Source of the DNA: Bacillota bacterium
GTDB lineage: Bacteria > Bacillota > Clostridia > Oscillospirales > Oscillospiraceae
Assembly (NCBI GenBank): GCA_023406225.1
Contig: JAEXWS010000148.1
Coordinates: 1 to 13,667, forward strand
DNA length: 13,667 bases
Direction of reading: 5' to 3'
A program made the position numbers and the translations under genes. Under the pieces are notes generated by a model. The model was given only the letters and a program-made list of their open reading frames with translations. It ran no database searches and was not told where the DNA came from. Positions 1-6,870 of this stretch are shown here, in pieces. Numbering within the stretch: the stretch's first letter is position 1; each line of letters starts with the position of its first letter.

Positions 1-275
1 CTCCGCCGCCCCGGCCGCGGACCGCACCTCGCCCCGCAAAAGCTTTCCAGGGGCGCGGTCATCCGCTGGGAGAACCGCCGCCGGATGGCCGCCCGGTCCC
101 CGGCGGGCTCCAGCACGCCGATGCGCACCTCGCCCTGGTCCCCCACGGCCCAGGCGTACCAAAGCCCCGGACCCTGGACGCGGCAGCGGGCCTCGAACCA
201 GGTGTAAAGCGCCTCCCGCTCCACCGTCAGCTCCCCAACGGCCTTTCCGTCCCGCAGCAGCGGAAACTTGTCCAT
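1..275 (-). CDS. Hypothetical protein, N-terminal 91 residues (3' end outside window)
   Basis: An open frame of 91 codons begins with ATG at 275 and runs off the window with no stop. A GGAAGGAG-type ribosome binding site lies just upstream. The product starts MDKFPLLRDGKAVGELTVER and contains a Trp/Tyr-rich stretch (LWYAWAVGD) followed by a probable beta-strand (VRIGVLEP) and an Arg-rich segment. It has no signal peptide or membrane segment, so it is probably cytosolic. I do not recognise a named family. It follows an intrinsic terminator, so it is probably transcribed separately or by readthrough. Codon use and GC content match the neighbours. Function unknown. Confidence 0.6.
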   Translation of the reverse strand, partial: MDKFPLLRDGKAVGELTVEREALYTWFEARCRVQGPGLWYAWAVGDQGEVRIGVLEPAGDRAAIRRRFSQRMTAPLESFCGARCGPRPGRR

Positions 276-297
276 ACGCCCACTCCTTCCCGCAATG

Positions 298-333
298 AAA
301 AACCCGCCTGTACATCCATATGCACAGGCGGGT
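298..333 (-). terminator. Intrinsic terminator after the 169-residue exported protein gene
   Basis: A perfect 10-bp inverted repeat (ACCCGCCTGT at 302-311 and ACAGGCGGGT at 324-333) encloses a 12-nt loop. Reading the minus strand, it is followed directly by five T residues (298-302). It sits 24 bases past the stop of the gene at 357-866 and just ahead of the partial gene starting at 275, so it probably ends the mazF-side transcript. Confidence 0.85.
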
Positions 334-356
334 CTGATTATGTAATTTCACAGGGG

Positions 357-866
357 TCAGGCGACGGCGTATGTTCCCCGCACCAGCAGCTTGGTGGTGG
401 CGGAGCCGGCTTTCACGCCGCGGTTTTCGATGGTCATCATATACAGGTGGTTCTGCGCCAGCGCGCCGCCGCCGTTCAGCGTCCCGCCGGAGGTCTCGTC
501 GATCAGGCCCGGCGCGGAGGGCGCCACGCACACGGCGCTGCCCACCCGCAGCATCACCTCGCAGCCGATGTCCCCCGTGAGGGTCTGGCCGCTGGAGAGG
601 GTCACCACGGTAAAGACGGCGCTGGACGCGGTCCCGGCGCCGGAGACCTGGCCGCCCAGCTGCTGGACGATCTGGCTGTTTCGCGCGGCGATCTTCTGGT
701 CCACCCGCTGCAAAATGGTGTTCATAAAGGTGTCGTTCAGGTAGCTCAGCGTCACCAGCGGATCGGCGGAGGAGCCGGCCTCCGCCGCCAGGGACACCGT
801 CATGTTCAGCGCGCAGCAAAGGGCCAGCAGCGCCGCCGCACGCAGGAACCATCTGTTTTTCTTCAT
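357..866 (-). CDS. Exported protein of unknown function, 169 residues
   Basis: The frame is open further upstream, but ATG at 866 is preceded by GGAGGT at a good distance and opens a clear signal peptide (MKKNRWFLRAAALLALCCA..., probable signal peptidase I site near SLAAEA). I therefore chose it over the longer version starting at 989. The mature part begins DPLVTLSYLNDTFMNTIL, has a predicted helical stretch (QRVDQKIAARNSQIVQQL), then a Gly/Thr/Val-rich, probably beta region. It ends in a conserved-looking tail, HLYMMTIENRGVKA...LLVRGTYAVA. I believe similar proteins are widespread in Oscillospiraceae but know of no assigned function. It lies 82 bases after mazF on the same strand and is closed by the terminator at 298-333, so the two genes may share a transcript. 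There are no catalytic motifs or membrane segments beyond the signal. Confidence 0.75.
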   Translation of the reverse strand: MKKNRWFLRAAALLALCCALNMTVSLAAEAGSSADPLVTLSYLNDTFMNTILQRVDQKIAARNSQIVQQLGGQVSGAGTASSAVFTVVTLSSGQTLTGDIGCEVMLRVGSAVCVAPSAPGLIDETSGGTLNGGGALAQNHLYMMTIENRGVKAGSATTKLLVRGTYAVA

Positions 867-904
867 ATGTACCTCCAAGTCTCTTTGGTGCGCGGCGGAA
901 GGCC

Positions 905-942
905 GTTCCCCTGAAAAGAGCGTCCGGCCTTTCCAGGGGAAC
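905..942 (-). other. 14-bp stem-loop between mazF and the exported-protein gene
   Basis: In the minus-strand transcript the arms GTTCCCCTGGAAAG (942-929) and CTTTTCAGGGGAAC (918-905) pair over 14 positions with one G-U wobble and a 10-nt loop. There is no T-tract afterwards, so it is not a standard terminator. It could be an RNA-processing or stability element in a shared mazF transcript, or a weak attenuator. Confidence 0.55.
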
Positions 943-948
943 CCGCCG

Positions 949-1317
949 TCAAACAAGCTGGTCGTGCGGCAAGCCGAAGCTGACCGCAATGGCCAGGTCT
1001 ACCTTTTCCATCACGTGTTCCTCCACGTGGCCCATCTTCTCCCGCAGCCGTTTTTTGTCCAGGGTCCGCACCTGCTCCAGCAGGACCACGGAATCCCGGC
1101 TCAGCCCGCAGCTGTCCTCCACAGGAAGGTCGATATGTGTCGGCAGCCGGGCCTTCCCGGTCTGGGACGTAATGGCCGCCGCGATCACGGTGGGGCTGTA
1201 ACGGTTTCCCGTATCGTTCTGAACGATCAGGACCGGCCGCACGCCGCCCTGCTCGCTGCCCACCACCGGGGAGAGATCGGCATAGTAAATATCGCCACGC
1301 TTGACACTCGTATCCAC
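949..1317 (-). CDS. mazF: MazF/PemK-family endoribonuclease toxin (NdoA-like)
   Basis: The 122-residue product closely follows Bacillus subtilis NdoA: VKRGDIYYADLSPVVGSEQG, then VRPVLIVQNDTGNRYSPTVI, AAITSQTGKARLPTH and SVVLLEQVRTLDKKRL. The family's catalytic Arg (NdoA R25) and Thr (T48) correspond to R27 and T50 here. I chose GTG at 1317, which has GGAG upstream and gives a protein only two residues longer at the N-terminus than NdoA. The longer ATG start at 1383 has a badly spaced binding site. MazF enzymes cleave single-stranded mRNA at short sequences (UACAU for NdoA) and inhibit growth. The gene follows alr as in Bacillus, but the MazE/EndoAI antitoxin gene normally between them is missing: only about 175 bases separate alr from mazF. 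No convincing promoter was seen there, so cotranscription with alr is likely. Confidence 0.95.
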   Translation of the reverse strand: MDTSVKRGDIYYADLSPVVGSEQGGVRPVLIVQNDTGNRYSPTVIAAAITSQTGKARLPTHIDLPVEDSCGLSRDSVVLLEQVRTLDKKRLREKMGHVEEHVMEKVDLAIAVSFGLPHDQLV

Positions 1318-1491
1318 AAAGTTCACACTCCGCCGAAAGAAGTACCCATCGCCGGAACTCTTGTCCGGTGAGGCCACTTTCATTCTCCCACGCAGATACG
1401 GAATTTATACTTTGTCATAAGCGCAAAATTCCGGCATCCTTGCCCCGCTCTATCTTATGCGCGGGACAGGGACGGAGTGCGGGCGGAATGT

Positions 1492-2661
1492 TCAGACCTT
1501 CATCCCCAGCTCCCGGCCCACGGTCTTTCCGCCCTCGATATACACCCGGGGAATCCGCCGGTTCACGGCGCAGAGGGGCTCATGGGGGATGGTGCCCGCC
1601 ATGGCGGCCATCTCGTCCACGGTATTTTTCCCGCCGAACACCTCCACTACGTCGCCCGTCCGCACGCCGGGAAGGTCCGTCAGATCCACCATGCACATGT
1701 CCATGCAGATGCGGCCCACGATGGGGGCCGGGCCCTCGGCGGTCATCACCTTCCAGCGGTTGGAAAGGCACCGCTGCAAGCCGTCGGCATAGCCGATGGG
1801 CAGCGCGCCGATGCGGCGGGTCCGGTCGGTGAAATAGGTGCGGCCGTAACTGACGGAGGTGTTCGGCGCGTACTCCTTGATGGGGCCCACGGCGGTCTTC
1901 AGCGTCATGACGTGCCTGAGCCCCAGGAACCGGGACATGGGCTCCGCGCCGAAGAGCACGATGCCGGGGCGGCACATGTCCCAGGCAAATTCGGGGTGGT
2001 AGGCCAGCGCGCCGCTGTTGCAGCAGTGATGGATGGCGAACGTTCTTCCCCAGCGGGCCTCCACCGCCTCCACCATGCGCACGAAGCGGTCGTACTGGAC
2101 CTTCGTGAAGGCCTGGCTCTCCGCCTTGTCCGGCTCGTCGGCCACGCAGAAGTGCATGAACACGCCCTCCCACTCCAGGCCGGGCAGGGCCATGGCCTCT
2201 CCGATCTCCGCAAGGCTCTGGTCAAAATGGGCCTCGTCGCACTGGAAGCCCAGGCGGCCCATGCCGGTGTCCAGCTTCAAATGGACCTTCAGCGTCCGGT
2301 CCCCGGCCTCCCGGGAATAGGCCCGGGCCATCTCCAGGGACGGCACGTCCTGGGTCACCCGGTTCTCCAGCAAAACGCCCGTCATCTCCGCCGGGGTGTA
2401 TCCCAGCAGCAAAATGGGCAGGGTCAGTCCGTTTTTCCGCAGCTCCCGGGCCTCGTCCAGCTCGGCCACCGCCAAATAATCGGCCCCCAGCTCCTCCAGC
2501 TTCCGGGCCACCCGCACGGCCCCGTGGCCGTACGCGTCGGCCTTCATGACGCCCAGATACTTGGCGTCGGGGCCCATCTGCGCCCGGAGCTTCCGGTAGT
2601 TTTCCGCCAGGGCGTCCAGGTCGATCTCCGCCCAGGTCCGCCGCAGTTCTCTCTCTTCCAT
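1492..2661 (-). CDS. alr: Alanine racemase
   Basis: Pyridoxal-phosphate enzyme of fold type III that interconverts L- and D-alanine, supplying D-Ala for peptidoglycan; in sporeformers it may also affect spore germination. The cofactor lysine is in VMKADAYGHG (K40 from the chosen start; K39 in the Geobacillus enzyme). The second catalytic base is the Tyr in SVSYGRTYF (Y272). The phosphate-binding RPG motif (R231), GRICMDMCMVD and the C-terminal NRRIPRVY motif are present. The 389-residue length is normal. ATG at 2661 has GAGGGTGG upstream and puts the lysine at the expected position, whereas an in-frame ATG at 2685 has no binding site. It sits 48 bases after the LolA-like lipoprotein gene and upstream of mazF on the same strand. 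Confidence 0.97.
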   Translation of the reverse strand: MEERELRRTWAEIDLDALAENYRKLRAQMGPDAKYLGVMKADAYGHGAVRVARKLEELGADYLAVAELDEARELRKNGLTLPILLLGYTPAEMTGVLLENRVTQDVPSLEMARAYSREAGDRTLKVHLKLDTGMGRLGFQCDEAHFDQSLAEIGEAMALPGLEWEGVFMHFCVADEPDKAESQAFTKVQYDRFVRMVEAVEARWGRTFAIHHCCNSGALAYHPEFAWDMCRPGIVLFGAEPMSRFLGLRHVMTLKTAVGPIKEYAPNTSVSYGRTYFTDRTRRIGALPIGYADGLQRCLSNRWKVMTAEGPAPIVGRICMDMCMVDLTDLPGVRTGDVVEVFGGKNTVDEMAAMAGTIPHEPLCAVNRRIPRVYIEGGKTVGRELGMKV

Positions 2662-2709
2662 GCCGATCCACCCTCTGTCACTCATTTGATGGGGGCGCGT
2701 TTCCGGCGC

Positions 2710-3318
2710 TCACCCCTGGTTTTCGATTGTATCATAAAAGGAGAAACTCGTAAACTCCGCCGTCAAAATTATTTCGCCCTCCACGGCGATCTCCCCCCGG
2801 AGGGGCGTTCCGTCATCCCTGCGCAGCCAGACGGTGGAGAGGATCTTCCCGTCCTGCACGCCGCTTTGGTCCACGGTGATGCGCAGGCAGGGCGTTCCGT
2901 CCCAGTCCTCCTCGTTCTCCTCCAGCAGCCACCCGTCCCGAAGGGCGCTCATCAGCCGGGGCAGGCACGCCATGGGGCTGACGTCCTGCTCGCTGAGGGT
3001 CCCCGCGTTCAAGCACATATCCTCATACTCCACGCGCAGGTCCACGCCGTCCACCACCGCCTTCACCCCCGCGATGGTCTCCGGCGAGAGCGCCTCCACG
3101 GTGGTCTCCCCCTCCGGCGCATACGCGCACCGGAGGACCGCCTCCCACGCCTGATCCCCCTGGGCGCAGGACACCGCCGCCTCCATGGTGCAGCCCGTCA
3201 TGTCGTGATAGGGCGAGCGCAGGTCCGCCGCGCCCTGTTCCGCGTTCCCCGCCGCGCCGCCGCATGCCGCCAGCAGCAGGCACAGGGTCATCATTGGTAC
3301 GCATTTCCACTTGCGCAC
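2710..3318 (-). CDS. LolA-like lipoprotein, candidate YdcC/GerS homolog
   Basis: The 202-residue product has a short lipoprotein signal with lipobox LLAAC (C19), so it should be anchored to the outer face of the membrane. The mature part alternates probable beta strands and ends in a conserved-looking pattern (VWLRRDDGTPLRGEIAVEG, ILTAEFTSFSFYDTI). This is what LolA-fold lipoproteins show: strands around a residue pattern of charged pair, Asp-Gly-Thr-Pro. Start: GTG at 3318, with GGAGG 8 bases upstream; a later in-frame ATG lacks a binding site. It lies 15 bases after nnr and 48 bases before alr. The same place is held by ydcC in B. subtilis and gerS (next to alr2) in C. difficile. GerS activates the cortex amidase CwlD and is needed for spore germination. 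Sequence similarity to GerS is not obvious by eye; the assignment rests on synteny, lipobox and fold-like pattern. Confidence 0.6.
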   Translation of the reverse strand: MRKWKCVPMMTLCLLLAACGGAAGNAEQGAADLRSPYHDMTGCTMEAAVSCAQGDQAWEAVLRCAYAPEGETTVEALSPETIAGVKAVVDGVDLRVEYEDMCLNAGTLSEQDVSPMACLPRLMSALRDGWLLEENEEDWDGTPCLRITVDQSGVQDGKILSTVWLRRDDGTPLRGEIAVEGEIILTAEFTSFSFYDTIENQG

Positions 3319-3333
3319 CGTTCCTACCTCCGT

Positions 3334-4893
3334 TTACAAATTCGTCTCCGCCGTCAAAAGCTCCCGCAGCGCCGCGGGCAGGGCGGAGAGCACATCCTCC
3401 GGCGCCGCGCCGTATTCCGTCAGCCGCGCCGCCGCCAGGTCCCCGCTCCGCCCGTGGAGCCACACGCCCGCGGCCGCCGCCTGCCCCGGAGAGGCCCCCT
3501 GGGCCAGCAGGGACGCGATCACGCCGGTCAGCACGTCCCCGCTGCCGCCCTTGGCAAGGCCGGAATTTCCGGTGGTGTTCACCAGCACCGTGCCCGCCGT
3601 GGTGGCCGTGAGCGTCCGGTGTCCCTTCAGCGCCAACGTACATCCGTGCCCCAGCGCAAAAAGCCGGGCCGCCTCCGCCCGGTCCGGCCCCACGCCTCCC
3701 CCGGACACTCTGGCAAATTCCCCGTCGTGGGGCGTCAAAATGGTCACGCGCCCCCGGCGCGCATCCAACACATCTATATGCGTTTCCAGCGCGTTGATGC
3801 CATCCGCGTCCAATACCACGGGCTTTTCCGTCTCCTTCAGCAGCGCGCGCACCAGCCGCTCCACCGGCTCCGAGCGGCCGAGCCCCGGCCCCAGGGCCAG
3901 CACGTCGCAGCCCTCCAGCTTTTCCAGGATCTTCTGCAAAGCTTTTTCACTTAACATCCCATGCCTGTCCGGCAGGGGGAAGGGCATGGCGGAGACGCAC
4001 TTCACCGCCTCTACCGGCCAGACGGCCTCCGGCACGCCCAGGTACACCAGCCCGCAGCCGGTCCGCACCGCGGCGGCGGCCGTCAGGTACGGCGCGCCGG
4101 TATAGCCCACGCTGCCGCCCACCACCAGCACCCGGCCGAAGTCCCCCTTGTGGCCGTCCGCCTTGCGCGGCGGAAGCGCCGTCCGGACGTAGTCCGCCTC
4201 CACGGACAGCGTCCGGCACAGCGTTTGGGCCGTCAGGTCCCGGGGGATGCCGATGTCCTCCACCGTCACCTCTCCGGCGTGGAGCGCGCCGTCCCCCACG
4301 AACTGTCCCACCTTGGCAAGCGTAAAGGTAATTGTCCTGTCAGCCATGACCCCGCGGCCCAGCACCGCGCCGGTGGAGGCGTCCACGCCGCTGGCGATAT
4401 CGGCGGACACCACCTTGCCCCGGCCCGCGTTCATCCAGCAAATGGCCGCGAAAGCCGCCGAATCCGGGGTGATTTCCCGGGAAAGGCCCACGCCGAACAG
4501 GGCGTCCACGCACACGTCCGCCCGCAGGATAAAGGTCCGCTGGCCCTTGTCCTCCCGGTCAAAGGGCTCCAGCTCCACGCCGCACTCGCTGAGCCGCCGG
4601 GTCTCCTCCAGCGCGTCGGGCGTGAGCCGCTCGTAGCGCCCCGCCAAAAACACCCGCACCTGGACGCCCCTTAAAAACAGCAGCCGTGCGGCGGCGATGC
4701 CGTCCCCGCCGTTGTTTCCGCTGCCGCAGAGCACCGCCGCCCGGCACTTGCCGGGCCGTTCGGGCAGCAGCGCCAGCGCCGCCTCCGCCACCCGCTCCGC
4801 CGCCCGGTCCATCAGCTCCACGGAGGAAATGCCCCGCTCCCCGATGGCCCGCCGGTCCAATTCCCGCATCTGCGCCGCCGTCGCCAGTTTCAT
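3334..4893 (-). CDS. nnr: Bifunctional NAD(P)H-hydrate repair enzyme (epimerase plus ADP-dependent dehydratase)
   Basis: The 519-residue product fuses two domains that repair damaged nicotinamide cofactors. Residues 1-225 are the YjeF-N/NnrE epimerase, with GSGNNGGDG at 57-65, the acidic DALFGVGL motif at 130-137 and the IASGVD motif at 166-171. Residues 235-519 are the ribokinase-like NnrD dehydratase, with KGDFGRVLVVGGS (249-261), LGPGLGR (334-340), LDADGINAL (361-369), LTPHDGEFARV (386-396) and the nucleotide-binding NTTGNSGLAKGGSGDVLTG (439-457). ATG at 4893 has GGAGG 8 bases upstream. It is the first gene of the minus-strand operon and carries the promoter at 4927-4955. In Bacillus the region contains acpS; here acpS is not visible. 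Length and motifs indicate an intact enzyme. Confidence 0.97.
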   Translation of the reverse strand: MKLATAAQMRELDRRAIGERGISSVELMDRAAERVAEAALALLPERPGKCRAAVLCGSGNNGGDGIAAARLLFLRGVQVRVFLAGRYERLTPDALEETRRLSECGVELEPFDREDKGQRTFILRADVCVDALFGVGLSREITPDSAAFAAICWMNAGRGKVVSADIASGVDASTGAVLGRGVMADRTITFTLAKVGQFVGDGALHAGEVTVEDIGIPRDLTAQTLCRTLSVEADYVRTALPPRKADGHKGDFGRVLVVGGSVGYTGAPYLTAAAAVRTGCGLVYLGVPEAVWPVEAVKCVSAMPFPLPDRHGMLSEKALQKILEKLEGCDVLALGPGLGRSEPVERLVRALLKETEKPVVLDADGINALETHIDVLDARRGRVTILTPHDGEFARVSGGGVGPDRAEAARLFALGHGCTLALKGHRTLTATTAGTVLVNTTGNSGLAKGGSGDVLTGVIASLLAQGASPGQAAAAGVWLHGRSGDLAAARLTEYGAAPEDVLSALPAALRELLTAETNL

Positions 4894-4912
4894 CGCCAGA
4901 CCCTCCCGCAGT

Positions 4913-4934
4913 TTTATAATGGCACCATTATAAA
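4913..4934. promoter_or_regulatory. 22-bp palindrome over the nnr promoter -10: candidate operator
   Basis: The arms TTTATAATGG (4913-4922) and CCATTATAAA (4925-4934) are perfect inverted repeats separated by CA. The palindrome covers the -10 hexamer and the predicted start site (roughly -12 to +8 on the minus strand). A dimeric repressor bound here would block RNA polymerase. The regulator is unknown. Confidence 0.55.
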
Positions 4935-4955
4935 GCCTGCCCGGCCCTATTACAA
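4927..4955 (-). promoter_or_regulatory. Sigma-A promoter of the nnr-lipoprotein-alr operon
   Basis: On the minus strand TTGTAA (4955-4950) and a perfect TATAAT (4932-4927) are separated by exactly 17 bases. The predicted transcript would start near 4920, giving a leader of about 27 bases before the nnr start codon. Confidence 0.8.
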
Positions 4956-5083
4956 TCTTTCTGTTACCGAATCGTCACGACTTTCAAAAGGCGGTCTGCT
5001 ACGATGAAAAAAAACTTTCCCAGACGAAGCCCCGGCTCCATCCCGCCGGCGCGCTCCGGCTTTTCGAAATTGGAGGTGATCCC

Positions 5084-6562
5084 ATGAGACGCTGGCTTCT
5101 TCTCTCCTTGCCGCTGGCCCTGCTGCTGTCCGGCTGCGGCGGCCCCGCCGCCCCGGCGGAGCCGGATTCCCCCGCCGATCCCACGGAGGCCGCCGTGCTG
5201 GCCGCCTACGACGCCGCAGCGGAGGTCTACGACTGGTTCGACCTCTGCTCCCTGCCCACCGCCGGGGAGGCGGTGACGGTGGACGGGATCACCTATTGGC
5301 CGGTGGCATACGAGGGGCTTGCGGCATACGCGGACCTGGAAGCCCGGGTCCGGGCCTGCTTCGCCCCGGCCCTGGCGGACGAAATCCTGCAAAACAGTCA
5401 AAATTACCGGGACATCGGCGGAAACCTGTACACCCAGGACGGCGCCCGTGGCGCGAACATCTATCTTTTGGACAAGACCGTGGAGGCCGCCCAGGTGGAC
5501 GGCGGCCGCTGGACGGTGACCATCACCTTCTGGGCGGATTACACGGATCACATCGAGACACCCCTCCCCGGCACCGGCGAAACCACCCTGACCCTTGCAG
5601 CCACCACCGGCTATTCCCGGACCACGCTGGATTATGAACGGACGGAGGACGGCTGGCGGTTCACGGATTTCTGCCCCACCGACGGCCTGGACCTGGACGC
5701 GGACACCGTGTTCGAGTTCCAGTATGACTGGGATTCCTTTGCAAAGGACGAACAGGACATGGAGCATTGGTCCGACTTCAAGCTGGCCTGCTGGCTGCTT
5801 CACGCGGACGCCCTCTCCGAAGGGGCGTCCGACCTCCTCGCCCGCCGCTTTTTGGAGGACCCGGATACCTGGTTCTCCCAGTTGTCCGTCCTTGTGGACA
5901 GTCCCCTGGAAAACGCCCATTTCCCCATGGAGGGACCGGCCTATGCCATCTACGCCTGGTACGGCGAGGCGGAGCAGCGGCGGTTTCAGGATATTTTAGA
6001 CGCCTGCCAGCCGAAAAGCAGCGCCGAGCAGTCCCTGCTGGACGGGCTGAAAGCCGCCCGGGAGCGGGCCATGGCGCTTGCAACGGAGGACGCCGCGGCC
6101 TCCTTCTGCCTGGCGGCCGATGGGCAGTTCCTCTCCCTGGGCGGCAAGGAGGGCGCCTTCCCCTGGGGCCTGGACCTGGAGGCGCGTTCCCGGACCTATC
6201 ACGAGGGGACGGACGGCTTTTACCCGTTCTATGAGGCGGACTGCGGGGGCCTGACGGTGTGGTACAGCGTCTCTCCTGACGACGGAGCGGAATCCGTTTT
6301 TCGGATCTCCATCGCCCAGGCCGGCGCGCACACCCTGGGCGGCATCGAAGTGGGAGACGCGGAGGCGGACGTTCAGGCGGCCTATCCCGCCGCCATCCCC
6401 CTGGAGGCCGTGGGCGAGTGGCAGACGGGGGCGGACCATGCCCTGATCTATGAACCCGGCGGCCTCGCCTATTGCAAGCACATCGCCTTTTTCATCAGGG
6501 ACGGAATCGTGACCTCCATTGAGATTGAGGACCTGATGGACGGTCAATTGCTGGCGCACTGA
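5084..6562 (+). CDS. Lipoprotein of unknown function with IseA-like N-terminal region
   Basis: The 492-residue product opens with a lipoprotein signal and lipobox LLSGC (C18), then a Pro/Ala-rich linker. Residues about 35-160 (AAAEVYDWFDLCSLP, ITYWPVAYEGLAAYADLEAR, CFAPALADEILQ, YRDIGGNLYTQDGARG) resemble the IseA/YoeB family of D,L-endopeptidase inhibitors, which restrain cell-wall hydrolases. This is a by-eye match and not certain. The middle is acidic and Trp-rich without known motifs. The C-terminal 90 residues (GGIEVGDAEADVQAAYP ... HIAFFIRDGIVTSIEIED) carry a 'G-I-x-V-G-D-x-x-x-x-V' pattern that I have seen in many secreted clostridial proteins. ATG at 5084 has a near-perfect GGAGGTGAT ribosome site. 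It is transcribed divergently from nnr and ends at the hairpin at 6572-6604; no clear promoter of its own was found in the 128 bases before it. Confidence 0.8.
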   Translation: MRRWLLLSLPLALLLSGCGGPAAPAEPDSPADPTEAAVLAAYDAAAEVYDWFDLCSLPTAGEAVTVDGITYWPVAYEGLAAYADLEARVRACFAPALADEILQNSQNYRDIGGNLYTQDGARGANIYLLDKTVEAAQVDGGRWTVTITFWADYTDHIETPLPGTGETTLTLAATTGYSRTTLDYERTEDGWRFTDFCPTDGLDLDADTVFEFQYDWDSFAKDEQDMEHWSDFKLACWLLHADALSEGASDLLARRFLEDPDTWFSQLSVLVDSPLENAHFPMEGPAYAIYAWYGEAEQRRFQDILDACQPKSSAEQSLLDGLKAARERAMALATEDAAASFCLAADGQFLSLGGKEGAFPWGLDLEARSRTYHEGTDGFYPFYEADCGGLTVWYSVSPDDGAESVFRISIAQAGAHTLGGIEVGDAEADVQAAYPAAIPLEAVGEWQTGADHALIYEPGGLAYCKHIAFFIRDGIVTSIEIEDLMDGQLLAH

Positions 6563-6571
6563 ACCCGTTCC

Positions 6572-6604
6572 GCCCCAATTCGCCGGAATCCGGCGGATTG
6601 GGGC
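6572..6604 (+). terminator. Terminator-type hairpin after the 492-residue lipoprotein gene
   Basis: GCCCCAAT-T-CGCCGG (6572-6586) pairs with CCGGCG-G-ATTGGGGC (6590-6604) in a 15-bp stem containing one T-G wobble, with a 3-nt loop. It begins 10 bases after the stop codon. The following bases are only moderately T-rich, so termination may be incomplete. Its 3' edge touches the -35 of the pheS promoter. Confidence 0.65.
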
Positions 6605-6633
6605 TTGCATTCCCTCATTCTTTGTGCTATAAG
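6605..6633 (+). promoter_or_regulatory. Sigma-A promoter of the pheST T-box leader
   Basis: TTGCAT (6605-6610) and TATAAG (6628-6633) are separated by 17 bases, with a transcription start expected near 6640, just ahead of the T-box stem I. Confidence 0.7.
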
Positions 6634-6639
6634 TAATAT

Positions 6640-6870
6640 TTGATATCGGCAATGAACGGGAAAATAGCTGAGAAACGCCGCCAAGAGAGGTCTGGCCACC
6701 GGCTGAAAGCCAGACCGCGGACGCCAGGCTTGGTTCGCCCGGGAGCCGCCGTGGAGACACGGCCGGAGGCCCTCCGTTACAGGGGCTGCGAGTGCGCGCC
6801 CATCGGCGCGAATTTGGGTGGTACCGCGGAAGGATGACCTTTCGTCCCTGATTGGGACGAGGGGTCTTTT
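6640..6870 (+). promoter_or_regulatory. T-box riboswitch leader of pheST, phenylalanine (UUC) specifier
   Basis: The T-box core, TGGGTGGTACCGCGG, is at 6815-6829. Stem I begins with CGGG-AAAATA-AGC (6657-6669) and carries AGAGAGG before a distal hairpin of GGTCTGGC (6689-6696) and GCCAGACC (6709-6716). The loop of this hairpin contains GGCTGAAA. The 3' strand of the specifier loop lies between GCT (6728-6730) and CCCG (6738-6741) and holds TTC at 6734-6736, a phenylalanine codon. Stem III is CGCGCC/GGCGCG (6795-6800/6805-6810). Known mechanism: uncharged tRNA-Phe pairs with the specifier and the T-box bulge, stabilising the antiterminator so that pheS-pheT are transcribed. The leader lies directly upstream of pheS. 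Confidence 0.95.

Noticed and set aside
297..346. Possible minus-strand promoter TTACAT-17-CATATG for the partial gene at 1-275
   Set aside because: The -10 matches poorly and lies within the terminator loop; not supported enough to annotate.
867..989. N-terminal extension of the exported protein to an ATG at 989
   Set aside because: It overlaps mazF, lacks a ribosome site and would bury the signal peptide; ATG at 866 has GGAGGT.
1443..1466. CCCGC/GCGGG inverted repeat after alr as a terminator
   Set aside because: Five-base stem, long loop and no T-tract; it gives no good reason to separate alr from mazF.
1477..3954. 825-codon open frame on the plus strand
   Set aside because: It is antisense to alr, the lipoprotein gene and nnr, all with clear motifs, and has no ribosome site or family pattern.
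5045..5064. Small GCCGG/CCGGC hairpin followed by TTTT before the lipoprotein gene
   Set aside because: Only a 5-bp stem and a 4-base T-run in GC-rich DNA; likely chance.
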